A stretch of DNA of 64,000 nt from Pyrobaculum sp. 3827-6 (GCF_025641885.1 NZ_JAOTQN010000001.1:1337500-1401499); one strand, 5' to 3'; counted from the first letter of the stretch, positions 8,283 through 17,222 are shown. The notes: generated by a model from the sequence alone, not told the origin. Numbers and translations are program-made.

Positions 8283-8801
8283 ATGTTTTTTGGCAGACAG
8301 TACAGCGAGGAGGAGCTACGGCTTATCCGCTGTATAGAGGAGGTGGTGGCGGGTTCGGGGGGAGGTGGCGACGACAGGTGCCTCAGGGCGGCTGCCGAGT
8401 ATCTGTGCCGGAAGAGGCTCGGCGAGGCGGCGTCGCTAGACAAGATTGCGGCTAGACACGGGGCCCAATTGCTCTGCGTCTATAGGTGGTACAGCAGGCT
8501 TTTCCAGATGGGGTACAGATACCCCAGGGACGAATTTGAACACCACCTAGAGACGGTGAGGAAGATCTACGGGGAGGCGGCCGCCGAGGAGGTGAGGAGG
8601 CTGTACGAATTTCTAAAGTCTAAGGGCGCCGTCCAGGGCCTGAAGCCAGGCGGCGTCGTGGCCGCCCTCCTGTACTACGCCGCTAAGAAACAACGCTTTA
8701 AATACGACGTGGTGAAGGCGGCGTATGAATTCGACACGTATCCAGAGACCGTGGAGAAAAACATAGTCCTCTTCCAGTGGTACATCCACGGAATCATCTA
8801 G
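8283..8801 (+). CDS. putative cyclin-fold TFB-like protein
   Basis: 172 residues with no firm family match from memory. Two segments look like cyclin/TFB core repeats: residues about 31-75 (CLRAAAEYLCRKR then LDKIAARHG then VYRWYSRL) and about 117-160 (GLKPGGVVAALLYYAAKK then DVVKAAYEF then ETVEKN). The second closely recalls the 'P-x-G-x-A-A-A-x-x-Y-x-A' helix of archaeal TFB. No zinc ribbon or B-finger is present, so it would not be a normal initiation factor. The start ATG is about 21-26 bases after a TTTTAATAA box at 8257-8266. Its 3' end overlaps the convergent serpin by 8 bases. Function is inference only. Confidence 0.5.
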   Translation: MFFGRQYSEEELRLIRCIEEVVAGSGGGGDDRCLRAAAEYLCRKRLGEAASLDKIAARHGAQLLCVYRWYSRLFQMGYRYPRDEFEHHLETVRKIYGEAAAEEVRRLYEFLKSKGAVQGLKPGGVVAALLYYAAKKQRFKYDVVKAAYEFDTYPETVEKNIVLFQWYIHGII

Positions 8802-10032
8802 GGTCGACCACGTGGCCGATGAAGTATATAGTCTTCGTGGACCTGTCGGCCAGTACGAATATAAACGGCTTATCTATAACGACGTGGCGGCCCCCCGCCT
8901 TGGCGCAGATAGGCTTCACAACTACCCCCGTGGCCGCGCCCGCAACGACGCCGTTTTCGTCGGCCTTTATGAACGCGCCGTGGAAAACGTCGTCGATGTA
9001 GAGAATCCCGTATTTCTTCACGTCCACCATCTGTGAGAAGTCCGCCTTGCCGGGGTGGAAGGCGTCCGTGACGCCCATGTCCATGAGGGGAGGCTTGATT
9101 GACTGCTTAAACTCGGCCTTGAAGAGGGGCATCTTCACACTCACCACCTCGTCTGGTAGCGTGGAGACGGCGTCTAGTAGCTTCTCGAAAGTCAGCGTCT
9201 CTACATATCTGCGGAAGTCCGCCGGCATAACTATGTACATGGCGACGTCTGTATCTCTGAAGAGCAACTCGACGACAACGACGTCGTCGGAGACCCTCCC
9301 CCTAAGAGAGGGGTCACTACAGCTCCCCAGGCTCAGAGACATGTACTCCACGGGGCCGACCCCTCTAAACTCGGCCTTGCCCACTCTCACAAACCTCTCG
9401 GGCCACCAGCTCCCGTTGAAAAACAGCGTAGAAACCAGCACTGCGTGGGGCTCCCAACCGACTGGGTAGTCCTCGGGGATTAAGCCCTTGATTAGGCCCT
9501 TGGTCCTCTCCTCAACCCACTTGTTGATATGTCTCAGAGCCCCCTTGACATCTCTTTTGAAATCTACCTTCCTCACCTCGGCGCCGATGCACCTCAGCCT
9601 CGACAAGTAGCTATCCGTAACCGGCATATCCGCCTGGAGCCAAGCGGCCACGCCCTCCTCCACCCCCCGGCCCGCCCTCGGCAACGCACAGGGATCTTCG
9701 CCGAAGCCCATCACCCTCTTGATCTCCTCCCTCGTGGCGCCGGAGGCCCCGGCGTATGCCGTGGCAAAAGCCTTGTAGACTGTGTACGGCGAGATGACGA
9801 GATTCCTGTCTATCCTCTGCAGTGCGATCCTCCTGTACAGCTCAACGGCGAAGCGGCCGTAGGAGCTGTAGTTCACGACGCCGCCCCTCTCCGTTAGGTT
9901 GAGCGGGGGGCTCCCCGTCGGGGGCTCCGCGGGCGGGGCCTCGGAGCCGACCTGTGCGGCGAGGTAAGCCAGGTAGAGCGCCACCGCTATGACCGCCGCC
10001 GTCGCTATCGCCGTCAGCACCGCGGTCTTCAT
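8794..10032 (-). CDS. membrane-anchored serpin (serine protease inhibitor)
   Basis: 412 residues. Residues about 4-27 form a hydrophobic signal anchor, followed by a Pro/Glu-rich linker, so the serpin domain should face outside. Serpin signatures are clear: NLVISPYTVYKAFATAYAG near residue 80, GVTDAFHPGKADFSQM, the hinge ENGVVAGAATGVVV, and the C-terminal DKPFIFVLADRSTKTIYFIG. The hinge keeps small residues (AGAAT), which in the family permits loop insertion and protease trapping, so an inhibitory role is likely. Pyrobaculum serpins (aeropin) are known. Potential N-glycosylation sites (NLT, NYS) sit just after the linker. The target protease is unknown. A palindrome at 10064-10080 lies just upstream of the promoter. 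Confidence 0.9.
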   Translation of the reverse strand: MKTAVLTAIATAAVIAVALYLAYLAAQVGSEAPPAEPPTGSPPLNLTERGGVVNYSSYGRFAVELYRRIALQRIDRNLVISPYTVYKAFATAYAGASGATREEIKRVMGFGEDPCALPRAGRGVEEGVAAWLQADMPVTDSYLSRLRCIGAEVRKVDFKRDVKGALRHINKWVEERTKGLIKGLIPEDYPVGWEPHAVLVSTLFFNGSWWPERFVRVGKAEFRGVGPVEYMSLSLGSCSDPSLRGRVSDDVVVVELLFRDTDVAMYIVMPADFRRYVETLTFEKLLDAVSTLPDEVVSVKMPLFKAEFKQSIKPPLMDMGVTDAFHPGKADFSQMVDVKKYGILYIDDVFHGAFIKADENGVVAGAATGVVVKPICAKAGGRHVVIDKPFIFVLADRSTKTIYFIGHVVDPR

Positions 10033-10051
10033 GGAGACGCGTGGGCACCTG

Positions 10052-10080
10052 CTTTAATACCTAATGTACCGCCAGTACAT
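10052..10080 (-). promoter_or_regulatory. serpin promoter and palindromic operator
   Basis: On the minus strand a GTATTAAAG box (10052-10060) lies about 26 bases before the serpin ATG at 10032. Directly upstream at 10064-10080 is ATGTACCGCCAGTACAT (read on the plus strand), an interrupted palindrome. A near-identical element lies at 11065-11081, at exactly the same distance (32 bases) from the start of the membrane-protein gene. Confidence 0.6.
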
Positions 10081-10317
10081 CTATAGAAGTTCGTCTAGGG
10101 CCCTCTCCAGGGCTTTTGCAACTTCGTGACCCCTCTCCGTCAGCCTCACCGAGCCGTCTCTCTCCACCACCAGCTCCCTCTGCTTCAGGAACTCTAGATA
10201 CTCGAGGAAGCGGGGGTAGTTGAGCCTGGTCCTCATGTATAGCTGCGTCCTCCCCATGGGGCCTTGGAGGAGGGCTAGGAGTATGCGGGCAATCACGTCA
10301 AGATCGTACTTAGCCAT
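10081..10317 (-). CDS. small winged-helix DNA-binding protein
   Basis: 78 residues from ATG 10317. The sequence fits one compact winged helix: helices DVIARILLALLQG and GRTQLYMRTRL, then PRFLEYLEFLKQREL as recognition helix region, and VVERDGSVRLTERGHEVAKAL as wing and C-terminal helix. Such 'phage-type' wHTH proteins are common archaeal regulators. It overlaps the end of the upstream membrane-protein gene by 25 bases, so both lie in one operon; the serpin follows 48 bases later. It is the natural candidate to bind the palindromes at 10064 and 11065 (inference). Confidence 0.75.
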   Translation of the reverse strand: MAKYDLDVIARILLALLQGPMGRTQLYMRTRLNYPRFLEYLEFLKQRELVVERDGSVRLTERGHEVAKALERALDELL

Positions 10318-11033
10318 ACGGCGAGCCTCCTCCTCGCCCGGTAGTAGTGCCAAACGCCCCACACCCCCGGCACGGCCAGAGCCGCATATAGGGGGCTTAG
10401 CGGGGCGAGGGAGGCGGACGCGGCTACCGTAGCCGCCGAGAAGGGCAGAATTGCCTTGAAGCGCCTCCATTTACACAAGGCGCCTCCGCAAGCCAGTGAG
10501 AGGTACACCGCGTAGGTGTACAAAGCCACTCCAGCCATGCCTGAGACGGCGCTCCACAGCGCCAGCACCCACCTCAACCCCGGCACGTAGTTGCCAAGTG
10601 GGACGTACCCACCACCCTCGGCGGGCTTCGGGGTCGTATTGCTGTAATTTACACACTTTACGTCGTAGTTGACGTTCACCAGCACAACTGTCACATTAGC
10701 TCTGCACAGCGCCTTCTTTGCGGTGTCGTTGTGAAACAGCCAGGGAGCGGCTCCGCCACTGCATATATCAACCGTGGCGGTGCGGCTGGCCGCCTCTGTC
10801 CAGTTCCCCTCCCTATTTTCCGCGGCGGGTCTTTTGGCTATAGTAGAGCCGTGATACACCTCTGACCTGTTAGCTGTCGTTTGGATCGCCGCGGTGTAGT
10901 GCTGGGCCGTGGGGGCGGCTAACAGGACGTGTGCCGATGTGGCTGTGTGTAGAGCCACCGCCACGACGCCGGCAGTCGCCAGGATGAACAAGAAGAATAG
11001 CCTCGCGCCGCCTAAAGTTCTTGGGCGAGCCAC
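10293..11033 (-). CDS. membrane protein of unknown function with external loop
   Basis: 246 residues from GTG 11033; I do not recognise the family. One hydrophobic segment lies at residues about 11-38 (LFFLFILATAGVVAVAL). A hydrophilic region of about 110 residues follows, with several Cys and N-glycosylation motifs (NRS, NWT, NVT, NYS, NTT), consistent with an outward-facing domain. Further hydrophobic segments lie at about 150-175, 190-205 and 212-225. It starts an operon with the winged-helix gene. Its promoter TATA (11052-11060) is shared, on opposite strands, with the DUF488 gene, and the palindrome at 11065-11081 is directly upstream. Proximity to the serpin suggests a cell-surface role. 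Confidence 0.65.
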   Translation of the reverse strand: MARPRTLGGARLFFLFILATAGVVAVALHTATSAHVLLAAPTAQHYTAAIQTTANRSEVYHGSTIAKRPAAENREGNWTEAASRTATVDICSGGAAPWLFHNDTAKKALCRANVTVVLVNVNYDVKCVNYSNTTPKPAEGGGYVPLGNYVPGLRWVLALWSAVSGMAGVALYTYAVYLSLACGGALCKWRRFKAILPFSAATVAASASLAPLSPLYAALAVPGVWGVWHYYRARRRLAVWLSTILT

Positions 11034-11050
11034 TTACCTACCGTGGTGGG

Positions 11051-11081
11051 GGTTTATAAGAGAGATGTACTGGCAGTACAT
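11051..11081. promoter_or_regulatory. bidirectional promoter with 17-base perfect palindrome
   Basis: GGTTTATAAG at 11051-11060 can serve as TATA box for both GTG 11033 (minus) and ATG 11080 (plus), each about 26 bases away. ATGTACTGGCAGTACAT at 11065-11081 is a perfect 8-base inverted repeat around one base. For the minus gene it lies where an upstream factor site would be. For the plus gene it overlaps the expected transcription start, where binding would repress. Confidence 0.6.
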
Positions 11082-12132
11082 GACAGTCTACACCATAGGC
11101 TACTCTGGCTTCTCCCCCGAGGAGTTTCTACACACCCTCGCCAAATTCGGCGTGGAGGCTGTTGTAGATGTGAGGCGCTACCCCCGTTCTAAAACCGCGT
11201 TCTACACGGCCAGTGCGCTGAGGGAGGAGCTGGGGAGGGTCGGCGTTGAGTATCTCTGGTTTGGGGAGCTGGGGGCCCTCGGCGTGAGGGGGCCCCGCGC
11301 GGGTTGCGTCGACTTGGCCACCTTCGACATGTACGTGTGGAGGCTGTACCACTACGCCCCGGCGATCCTGCAACTGGACGAGCTGGCTAGGCTAGCCGAG
11401 AGGCGCGTAGTGGCGCTGGTGTGTAGAGAGGAGGACTGGCGCCGCTGCCATAGGCAGTTCATCGCCGACTACCTGGCGAGGAGGGGCTTCCCAGTTCTCC
11501 ACATAAGGAGGAGGGGAGTGGAGGGACACGTAAAGACAAAATGCGCCGAGGTTTTCGACCCGCCTCCCGTCGACGTCGTGAGGAGGGTGTACGAGGATTT
11601 TAGACACCTGTGCTCCGCCGGCCCCGTCTACCTCTTCGGCGGGGCGCTGGAGGGCTCCGCCGCAGATGTAGACGTGGTGGTGTACGGCCTGGGGGAGGGA
11701 TTGCCGAGGGGCTACGACGCCCAGTTCATCCCGGCGCCTAGGGAGGACCTCTTCCACTTCCACGTCACGTACAACGGAGTCTTGATATGTGGAAAACCCA
11801 TCAAAATACCCTTCGAGAGGAGCCTCGCCAACGAGCTGGGCGAAACCGAGGAGAGGGTGAGGGCTTTTCTATACTCAAGCGATCCGGTTGTGGTTTGCAA
11901 AGCCGCTAAAGAGCTAGCCTTCGCCGCGGCGGCTGTGCTGTGCGGCCCGAGGACAAGCACGTGGAGGAGGGTAAAGCAGTGTCTAGAGGGGCGCGGGCTG
12001 GAGCTCCCCCAGGCCTTTAAAAACTGCATGACGCCTCCTCCCCCCGAAGTTTTGAAGCTACACAGGTCCTTCGTAGAAAAAGTTGCGGGGGTGCTGAGAG
12101 GTTTTCGGGCTAGTGAACCGCGGGGGAGGTGA
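11080..12132 (+). CDS. DUF488 domain fused to a nucleotidyltransferase-like domain
   Basis: 350 residues from ATG 11080, the codon placed correctly for the TATA at 11052-11060. Residues 1 to about 165 are a DUF488 domain: [50 protein letters not shown]. The C-terminal half is not part of normal DUF488 proteins (about 120-180 residues). It contains [20 protein letters not shown], resembling the G-S-x(n)-D-x-D motif of polymerase-beta-type minimal nucleotidyltransferases, then a helical tail that could be HEPN-like. No function is assigned. The last 23 bases overlap convergent ilvD. Confidence 0.75.
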   Translation: MTVYTIGYSGFSPEEFLHTLAKFGVEAVVDVRRYPRSKTAFYTASALREELGRVGVEYLWFGELGALGVRGPRAGCVDLATFDMYVWRLYHYAPAILQLDELARLAERRVVALVCREEDWRRCHRQFIADYLARRGFPVLHIRRRGVEGHVKTKCAEVFDPPPVDVVRRVYEDFRHLCSAGPVYLFGGALEGSAADVDVVVYGLGEGLPRGYDAQFIPAPREDLFHFHVTYNGVLICGKPIKIPFERSLANELGETEERVRAFLYSSDPVVVCKAAKELAFAAAAVLCGPRTSTWRRVKQCLEGRGLELPQAFKNCMTPPPPEVLKLHRSFVEKVAGVLRGFRASEPRGR

Positions 12133-13798
12133 CGGCGCCTTTGTCGGCTTGTTGAACCAAGGCGGCGTATTTAGCCAGGAGTCCTCCCCTGTACTTAGGC
12201 GGGGGTGGTGTCCAGCTGGCGCGCCTCCTCTTCAGCTCCTCTTCGCTTACGTCTAGCGTGAGGCGGCCCCCCTCGCCGTCTATTACAATCCTGTCGCCGT
12301 CTTGGACGAGGGCTATTGGGCCCCCCACGGCGGCCTCCGGCGCCACGTGGCCGACCATTATCCCCCTTGTGGCTCCGGAGAACCGCCCGTCTGTTATCAT
12401 AGCCACGTGCTCCCCTAGCCCCGCGCCGACGATGGCGGCGGTTACCTTCAGCATCTCCGGCATGCCGGGCGCCCCCCTTGGCCCCTCGTAGCGTATCACC
12501 ACGACGTCCCCCGGCTTTATCTCCCCGGCGGCCACCGCCTTGAAGGCCTCTGCCTCTCCGTCGAAAACCCTGGCCCTCCCCTCGAATCTCAACCTCTCCG
12601 CCGCCCCCACCTTCATCACAGCGCCGTCTGGGGCGAGGTTGCCCCGGAGGATTCTAATGCCGGCGTAGGGCTTGTAGGGCCTCTCCACGTCGTAAAGCAC
12701 TCCGGCCTCCGGCACCGCAGGTGGTTGCCACCTCTGCAACAACTTGCCGATGGGCTCTCCCTCCACCGTGAGGGCCTCCGGCCTCAGAAGGCCGGCTTTG
12801 TAGAGCTTTTTCAACACCCTGGGGACCCCGCCCAGCCTGTCCAGATCCTGCATTGCGTATGGGCCGGCCGGCCTCAAGGCGGCTATCACGGGGACTTTTC
12901 TACTAATCGCGTCGAAGTCGTCGAGGGTGAACTTCACCCCCGCCTCATGTGCGATGGCGATTAGGTGGAGTATGGCGTTGGTGGAGCCGGCGGTGGCGAA
13001 GAGGGCCACTGCGGCGTTGTGGAAGGCGTCGTATGTCAGCACCTTGCGGGGGGTTATGCCTAGCTCCGCGGCTTTGAGAACCGCCCTGCCGGACGCCACT
13101 GCGTATGCCCTCCGCCTGGCGGAGGTGGCCGGCGGCGAGGCGGAGCCTAGAAGGGAGAGGCCGAGGGCCTCCCCCAGCATGGCCATGGTGTTGGCTGTGA
13201 ACATGCCTTGGCACGTGCCGTAGGTGGGGAAGGACAGCTCCTCAACCCGCTTCAGCTCCTCCATGGTGATTTTACCAGCTACATAGGCGCCGACGGCCTC
13301 GAAGACGTCTTCTATCGTGAGCTCCCTCTCGCCCATGAACCCAGCCTCCGCAGACCCGCCGTATAGATAGACGGCGGGGAGGTCGAGGCGGGCCATGGCC
13401 ATCATGATGCCTGGCTGCGTCTTGTCGCACCCCCCTATCCCCACCCAGGCGTCTACTCCGTGGGCGTTGAACTGCGCCTCTATTGTATCTGCAATGAGAT
13501 CTCTACTTATCAGCGAGTACCTCATCCCAGGCGTCCCCATGTTTATGCCGTCGTTGACCACTATGGTTGGTGCGGCGAGGCCCACGCCCCCCGCCTCCTT
13601 GACCCCCTCCTTTACATACCTCACCAAGTCGAGGGTGTGGTAGTTGCAGGGCCCTAGCTCAGACCAAGACGCCAGCACCCCAACCAGAGGCCTTGCAATG
13701 TCCTCGTCTGTTAGCCCTATGGCCCGGAGGTAGGAGCGGTGGGGGGCGTTGTCCACGCCGTCGTACCACTGAGGGCTACGTATCTTCACCTTGACCAT
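12110..13798 (-). CDS. ilvD: dihydroxy-acid dehydratase
   Basis: Dehydrates 2,3-dihydroxyisovalerate and 2,3-dihydroxymethylvalerate in branched-chain amino acid synthesis; in some archaea the family also takes sugar acids. 562 residues, the usual length. Fe-S ligand motifs are present: GPCNYHTLD near residue 52, [10 protein letters not shown] near 122 and [12 protein letters not shown] near 195. The C-terminal half contains [19 protein letters not shown], typical of IlvD/Edd. No other ilv gene is adjacent; the ThDP enzyme at 6615 is too distant and damaged to be counted as its partner. Confidence 0.95.
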   Translation of the reverse strand: MVKVKIRSPQWYDGVDNAPHRSYLRAIGLTDEDIARPLVGVLASWSELGPCNYHTLDLVRYVKEGVKEAGGVGLAAPTIVVNDGINMGTPGMRYSLISRDLIADTIEAQFNAHGVDAWVGIGGCDKTQPGIMMAMARLDLPAVYLYGGSAEAGFMGERELTIEDVFEAVGAYVAGKITMEELKRVEELSFPTYGTCQGMFTANTMAMLGEALGLSLLGSASPPATSARRRAYAVASGRAVLKAAELGITPRKVLTYDAFHNAAVALFATAGSTNAILHLIAIAHEAGVKFTLDDFDAISRKVPVIAALRPAGPYAMQDLDRLGGVPRVLKKLYKAGLLRPEALTVEGEPIGKLLQRWQPPAVPEAGVLYDVERPYKPYAGIRILRGNLAPDGAVMKVGAAERLRFEGRARVFDGEAEAFKAVAAGEIKPGDVVVIRYEGPRGAPGMPEMLKVTAAIVGAGLGEHVAMITDGRFSGATRGIMVGHVAPEAAVGGPIALVQDGDRIVIDGEGGRLTLDVSEEELKRRRASWTPPPPKYRGGLLAKYAALVQQADKGAVTSPAVH

Positions 13799-13827
13799 AT
13801 ATTGACTATAGGGCTGATATATATCTA

Positions 13828-14868
13828 TTACCTCCCCGCCGGGCGGGCTATGTATATGTTGTGGCTGTCCTCAATAACTTTTACACGCATCCGCTGCCCC
13901 ACCAGGTCTTCAGAGGCCCCGCTTCCTAACACCAGCGTCATCACTCTGTCCCAAACCGCCGTGCCCCGCCTAGACGTCGGCACGGCCAGCAACTCCCCTT
14001 TGAAAATCCCCCTACCCACCACTTCAACAGCTACGTAGTCCCCCACCCTGTAGGGCTTTGGCAACTCCGGCGCCTTGTGTATTCTGTACTCCCCCGGCTT
14101 CGGTATCAGGGCGACGCCCAGCTCCCGCTCCATCTCCCTCAGCCTCTTCCAGAACTCTCCCCAGGTCATGGGCCTCGTCTTTACACGCCTTCCCCTTTTG
14201 TGGGGGATGTACTTCTGTATCAAGACGGGGGTGCCTCCCCTCCCCACGCCGTGTTCCACCGCCCACTTCACGATTCTGGGCATCTCCGCGTCGTTGAGAC
14301 CCGGCACCCAGACGGGGCTAACCACCACGTTTATCCCAGCCTCCAGCGCAGTCTTTACCCGGCTGAGGACTAGCTCCACGTCGTACCAGTCGGCCCCGGC
14401 CAGCTTCTTCGCCAGTTGTGGATCCATGGCGTCGATACTTACGTTAAATCTGTCGAGGCCGGCCGCCGCGAGTTCCCTAATCCTCTCCACGTCTAGCATG
14501 TACAGACGGGTCTGCATGGAAACCACGGCGACGCCGGGTATAGCCTTCGCCCCTCTTACCAGCTCGGCGAGGTCCTTGTAGAGGCCGGGATCCCCCATGC
14601 CGTCGATGTGGACCTCCACATCGCCGGTGTTCTTGAACCTAACCACCTCCTCCAGCGCCGCCAGCAGAGCCTCGGGCTCCACAACGTACTCAGCCCACCT
14701 AGCCCTAGACAGAGGCCCCGCGTTGACTGAGCAAAACACGCAGTTCAAGGAGCAGAGGCTCGTAGGCCTCACCTCGACGACGTTGGTCCCCCTATCCACT
14801 ATGCCGAAAGCCAGAGTACCCACAAGGGGGGTCCCGGCCCCGATTACGTAAACAGGCCTGTCTCTCAC
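13828..14868 (-). CDS. radical SAM protein with C-terminal TRAM-like domain
   Basis: 346 residues. C39-x3-C43-x2-C46 in [12 protein letters not shown] binds the [4Fe-4S]/SAM centre. [13 protein letters not shown] and [10 protein letters not shown] are the following barrel strands. Residues from about 277 ([19 protein letters not shown] to [15 protein letters not shown]) look like a beta-barrel TRAM-like domain, as in RNA-modifying radical SAM enzymes, so an RNA substrate is plausible. Family members are MoaA/archaeal-type, and the specific reaction is unknown. The gene overlaps the small upstream gene by 4 bases and ends the nuoB/nuoD operon. Confidence 0.82.
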   Translation of the reverse strand: MRDRPVYVIGAGTPLVGTLAFGIVDRGTNVVEVRPTSLCSLNCVFCSVNAGPLSRARWAEYVVEPEALLAALEEVVRFKNTGDVEVHIDGMGDPGLYKDLAELVRGAKAIPGVAVVSMQTRLYMLDVERIRELAAAGLDRFNVSIDAMDPQLAKKLAGADWYDVELVLSRVKTALEAGINVVVSPVWVPGLNDAEMPRIVKWAVEHGVGRGGTPVLIQKYIPHKRGRRVKTRPMTWGEFWKRLREMERELGVALIPKPGEYRIHKAPELPKPYRVGDYVAVEVVGRGIFKGELLAVPTSRRGTAVWDRVMTLVLGSGASEDLVGQRMRVKVIEDSHNIYIARPAGR

Positions 14869-15143
14869 CTAGGCGCCTCGCCGAGGCCGTGGATTGGGAA
14901 CCTCCTGAAGGAGAGAGGCTGTTTTGTCTGGTTGGAGTATGCCACTAGCTGATCCACGGTGGCCGCCGGCACGTACCAGATGCGCCGCCCGTCTTGGCTC
15001 ACTCCGTATATAACCGTCTCGCGGCTTGACACCAGCCCCATCTCCCTCAGCTTTTCAATTATGGCGTTGGGGTGCGCGCCGCCGTCTACCTCAAGCTCGA
15101 CAACGCCGCCGCGGTCTAGGTCCAGCAACCTCACCCGCGTCAT
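14865..15143 (-). CDS. small conserved-looking protein between nuoD and radical SAM gene
   Basis: 92 residues, not recognised. It begins RVRLLDLDRGGVVELEVDGG, then HPNAIIEKLREMGL, then VIYGVSQDGRRIWYVPA, predicting a compact alpha/beta domain without Cys clusters or membrane segments. It shares 4-base overlaps with nuoD upstream and the radical SAM gene downstream, so it is translated in the same operon. It sits where a missing NuoC might be sought, but I see none of NuoC's motifs. Confidence 0.65.
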   Translation of the reverse strand: MTRVRLLDLDRGGVVELEVDGGAHPNAIIEKLREMGLVSSRETVIYGVSQDGRRIWYVPAATVDQLVAYSNQTKQPLSFRRFPIHGLGEAPR

Positions 15144-16360
15144 CGGTCCGCCTCAGGAGGGAAGTATCCAAACGACATGTAGACCGCCGGCATATCCGCA
15201 AGCCGCTGGCCCTTCATAGCCTCCACCATTCCCAGGAGGTTGCGCCAGCTGGGCGTGACGACCCTCATCCTGTACACCCTCTGTAGGCCCGTGGTCCACA
15301 GGTGGGTCATGGACAGGCCCCTGGTGGCCTCGGCCATGCCCATCCACTCCCCCGGCTCCGGGTAGAGGTAGGTGTAGACGCCTAGAACCCCGGATATCCC
15401 CTCCCTTCTGTACTCGGGGTTTTTAAACAGGAGTGCGTTGTCTATCACGTCGCCGCCGGGTAGCTCACTCAGCGCCTTCCTAACCAGCGCTATGGAGGCT
15501 TGTATCTCTCCCCACCTCACCACAGTCCTAGCCCACGCGTCGCCTCCCTTCTCCACCACCGGCTCGACGCCGAACTCTCTATAGGCGTCGTAGGGATATG
15601 CCTTCCTCACGTCGAAGTCCACCCCCGAGGCGCGGGCGAAGGGCCCCACCACGCCGAGCTCAGTCACCCTCTTGGCGTCCAGCACACCCACATTCTCGAG
15701 CCTAGCCCTGGTCACGGGGTTGTCTAGAAACAGCGTTTTAAAGTCTTTAAGCTTCTCCTCAACCTTCCGCAACAGCCTCTCAACCGCCTCCACATGCTCC
15801 GGCTTGAAGTCCCTCCTGACACCCCCCGGCACTAGATACGCAGTGGTAGTCCTAGCCCCCGTTATCTTGGCGAACACCTCGGCGAAGAGGTCTTGCAGAG
15901 CGAAACCCCACATAAACGCCGTGGAGTGGCCTAGGAAAATCCCCAAGAGCGAGAGGTCGTAGAGGTGGGTCCTGATCCTAGTCAGCTCGGCCATTATCAG
16001 TCTAAGGTACTGGGCCCTGGGAGGCGGCTCTAGGGCGAGGCCCTTCTCCAGCGCCAGCACAGTGGGGTATATAATATTCGCGCTGTCCATAATCGACGCC
16101 CTCTCCACCAGCGGAATCAGCATCCAGTACGGCCTGTTCTCCCCCAGCTTCTCTATACCCCTGTGCACAAAGCCGGGGTCCGGCACCACGTCCACGATGA
16201 CGTCTCCGTCCACCACGACGAACAGCCTCATGTGGCCGGAGCCCGGGTGCTGTGGCCCCACCACAAGGGTGAGGCCGCGGCGTCCCTCCATTAGAGCTTC
16301 CTCCCTCTCCAAATAGTAGGTGGTGCCGAAGTTCAGGTTGAACGGCCACTCATTTAGCAT
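15140..16360 (-). CDS. nuoD: complex I subunit NuoD (49 kDa type)
   Basis: 406 residues, the quinone-site subunit of the peripheral arm, homologous to [NiFe] hydrogenase large subunits. Signatures: LVVGPQHPGSGHMRL (33-45), PDPGFVHRGIEKLGENRPYW (60-79) and the C-terminal MRVVTPSWRNLLGMVEAMKG with ADMPAVYMSFGYFPPEADR. The NiFe Cys pairs are absent, as in true complex I. Overlaps nuoB by 11 bases. No separate or fused NuoC is visible; the N-terminus starts directly with NuoD sequence. Confidence 0.93.
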   Translation of the reverse strand: MLNEWPFNLNFGTTYYLEREEALMEGRRGLTLVVGPQHPGSGHMRLFVVVDGDVIVDVVPDPGFVHRGIEKLGENRPYWMLIPLVERASIMDSANIIYPTVLALEKGLALEPPPRAQYLRLIMAELTRIRTHLYDLSLLGIFLGHSTAFMWGFALQDLFAEVFAKITGARTTTAYLVPGGVRRDFKPEHVEAVERLLRKVEEKLKDFKTLFLDNPVTRARLENVGVLDAKRVTELGVVGPFARASGVDFDVRKAYPYDAYREFGVEPVVEKGGDAWARTVVRWGEIQASIALVRKALSELPGGDVIDNALLFKNPEYRREGISGVLGVYTYLYPEPGEWMGMAEATRGLSMTHLWTTGLQRVYRMRVVTPSWRNLLGMVEAMKGQRLADMPAVYMSFGYFPPEADR

Positions 16361-16787
16361 GGCTAATCTCCTCCTGGAGCTCCTTCACAGACTTTAAGAG
16401 GGCCTCCGGGGTTGGGGGACAGCCAGACACGTAGCCGTGGACGGGGACGACTTTGGAGGCGGGGACCATGTGGTAGCTCCCGTAGAAGACACCGCCCTTA
16501 ATCGCGCAGGCCCCCATCGCGATGACGTACTTAGGCTCCGGCATCTGATCCCAGATGTACTTCAGAAACTTGGCCATCTTCATGGTCATGGTGCCCTCGA
16601 TCACGATTATGTTGCTCTGCCTGAGGCTACCCATCGGCAACATTCCGAAGCGCTCCGCGTCGTAGACAGAGGCAAAGGCGTGGGCGAACTCCACGCCGCA
16701 ACACGCAGTGACGAGGTGAGGCGGCCATAGCGACCACTTCACGCCCCATTTCCCAACCCTGTCTATGATTTTTGACAACGGCTTCAT
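16350..16787 (-). CDS. nuoB: complex I subunit NuoB (PSST type)
   Basis: 145 residues carrying the N2 [4Fe-4S] cluster next to the quinone. The tandem cysteines C29 and C30 (TACCGVEF), C94 (MGACAIKGG) and C123-P (VSGCPPTPE) are all present. RFGMLPMGSLRQSNIIVIEGTMT is the typical core. Starts an operon with nuoD, the 92-residue gene and the radical SAM gene. The upstream 90 bases hold a CATATAAG-like box near 16806-16815 and two TTTTTATCA repeats (16820-16840). Confidence 0.95.
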   Translation of the reverse strand: MKPLSKIIDRVGKWGVKWSLWPPHLVTACCGVEFAHAFASVYDAERFGMLPMGSLRQSNIIVIEGTMTMKMAKFLKYIWDQMPEPKYVIAMGACAIKGGVFYGSYHMVPASKVVPVHGYVSGCPPTPEALLKSVKELQEEISHAK

Positions 16788-16877
16788 AAGTATAAATTTA
16801 TTCTTCCCATATAAGTCTTTTTATCACTTTTTATCATTGTAAATTTGACCATGGGTAAATATGGATATTGCAGTTAG

Positions 16878-17222
16878 CTAACTCCATTTCCTCACGTCTG
16901 CCAGCGTCTTTATATGCCTCGCCACGAATACGGCCACTAGTACAAGCGCCACTGCGAGGTACACCGCGAACTCCAGCGCGGCGGGTCTGGATAGATAGGC
17001 GACGATCATGAGGCCCACGAGTGCCTCCACCGCCGTCACGAGATATATGTACCCGATGTACTGCATCAGCAGGCGCCTCTTCGCCTCGCCGAATGGCGGC
17101 CCACCTGCCTCAAAGCGTCTATACTTTACGTCAGACGGCTTCTTAGGCGCAAGCACGTAGCCAATCGCCACTAGCAACACTAAGGCACCCAGCAGGACCA
17201 GTAGAAATATTAGGAAGGCCAT
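16878..17222 (-). CDS. nuoA: complex I subunit NuoA
   Basis: 114 residues from ATG 17222 (longer in-frame extension into nuoH is rejected because the family starts just before the first membrane helix). Three transmembrane helices: residues 1-22, about 57-80 and 85-107. The loop between helices 1 and 2 holds YRRFEAGGPPFGEAKRR, matching the conserved Y-E-x-G-x-P-x-G segment at the quinone-channel junction. Overlaps nuoH by 13 bases and is the last gene of the por-nuoIHA operon. Confidence 0.9.
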   Translation of the reverse strand: MAFLIFLLVLLGALVLLVAIGYVLAPKKPSDVKYRRFEAGGPPFGEAKRRLLMQYIGYIYLVTAVEALVGLMIVAYLSRPAALEFAVYLAVALVLVAVFVARHIKTLADVRKWS

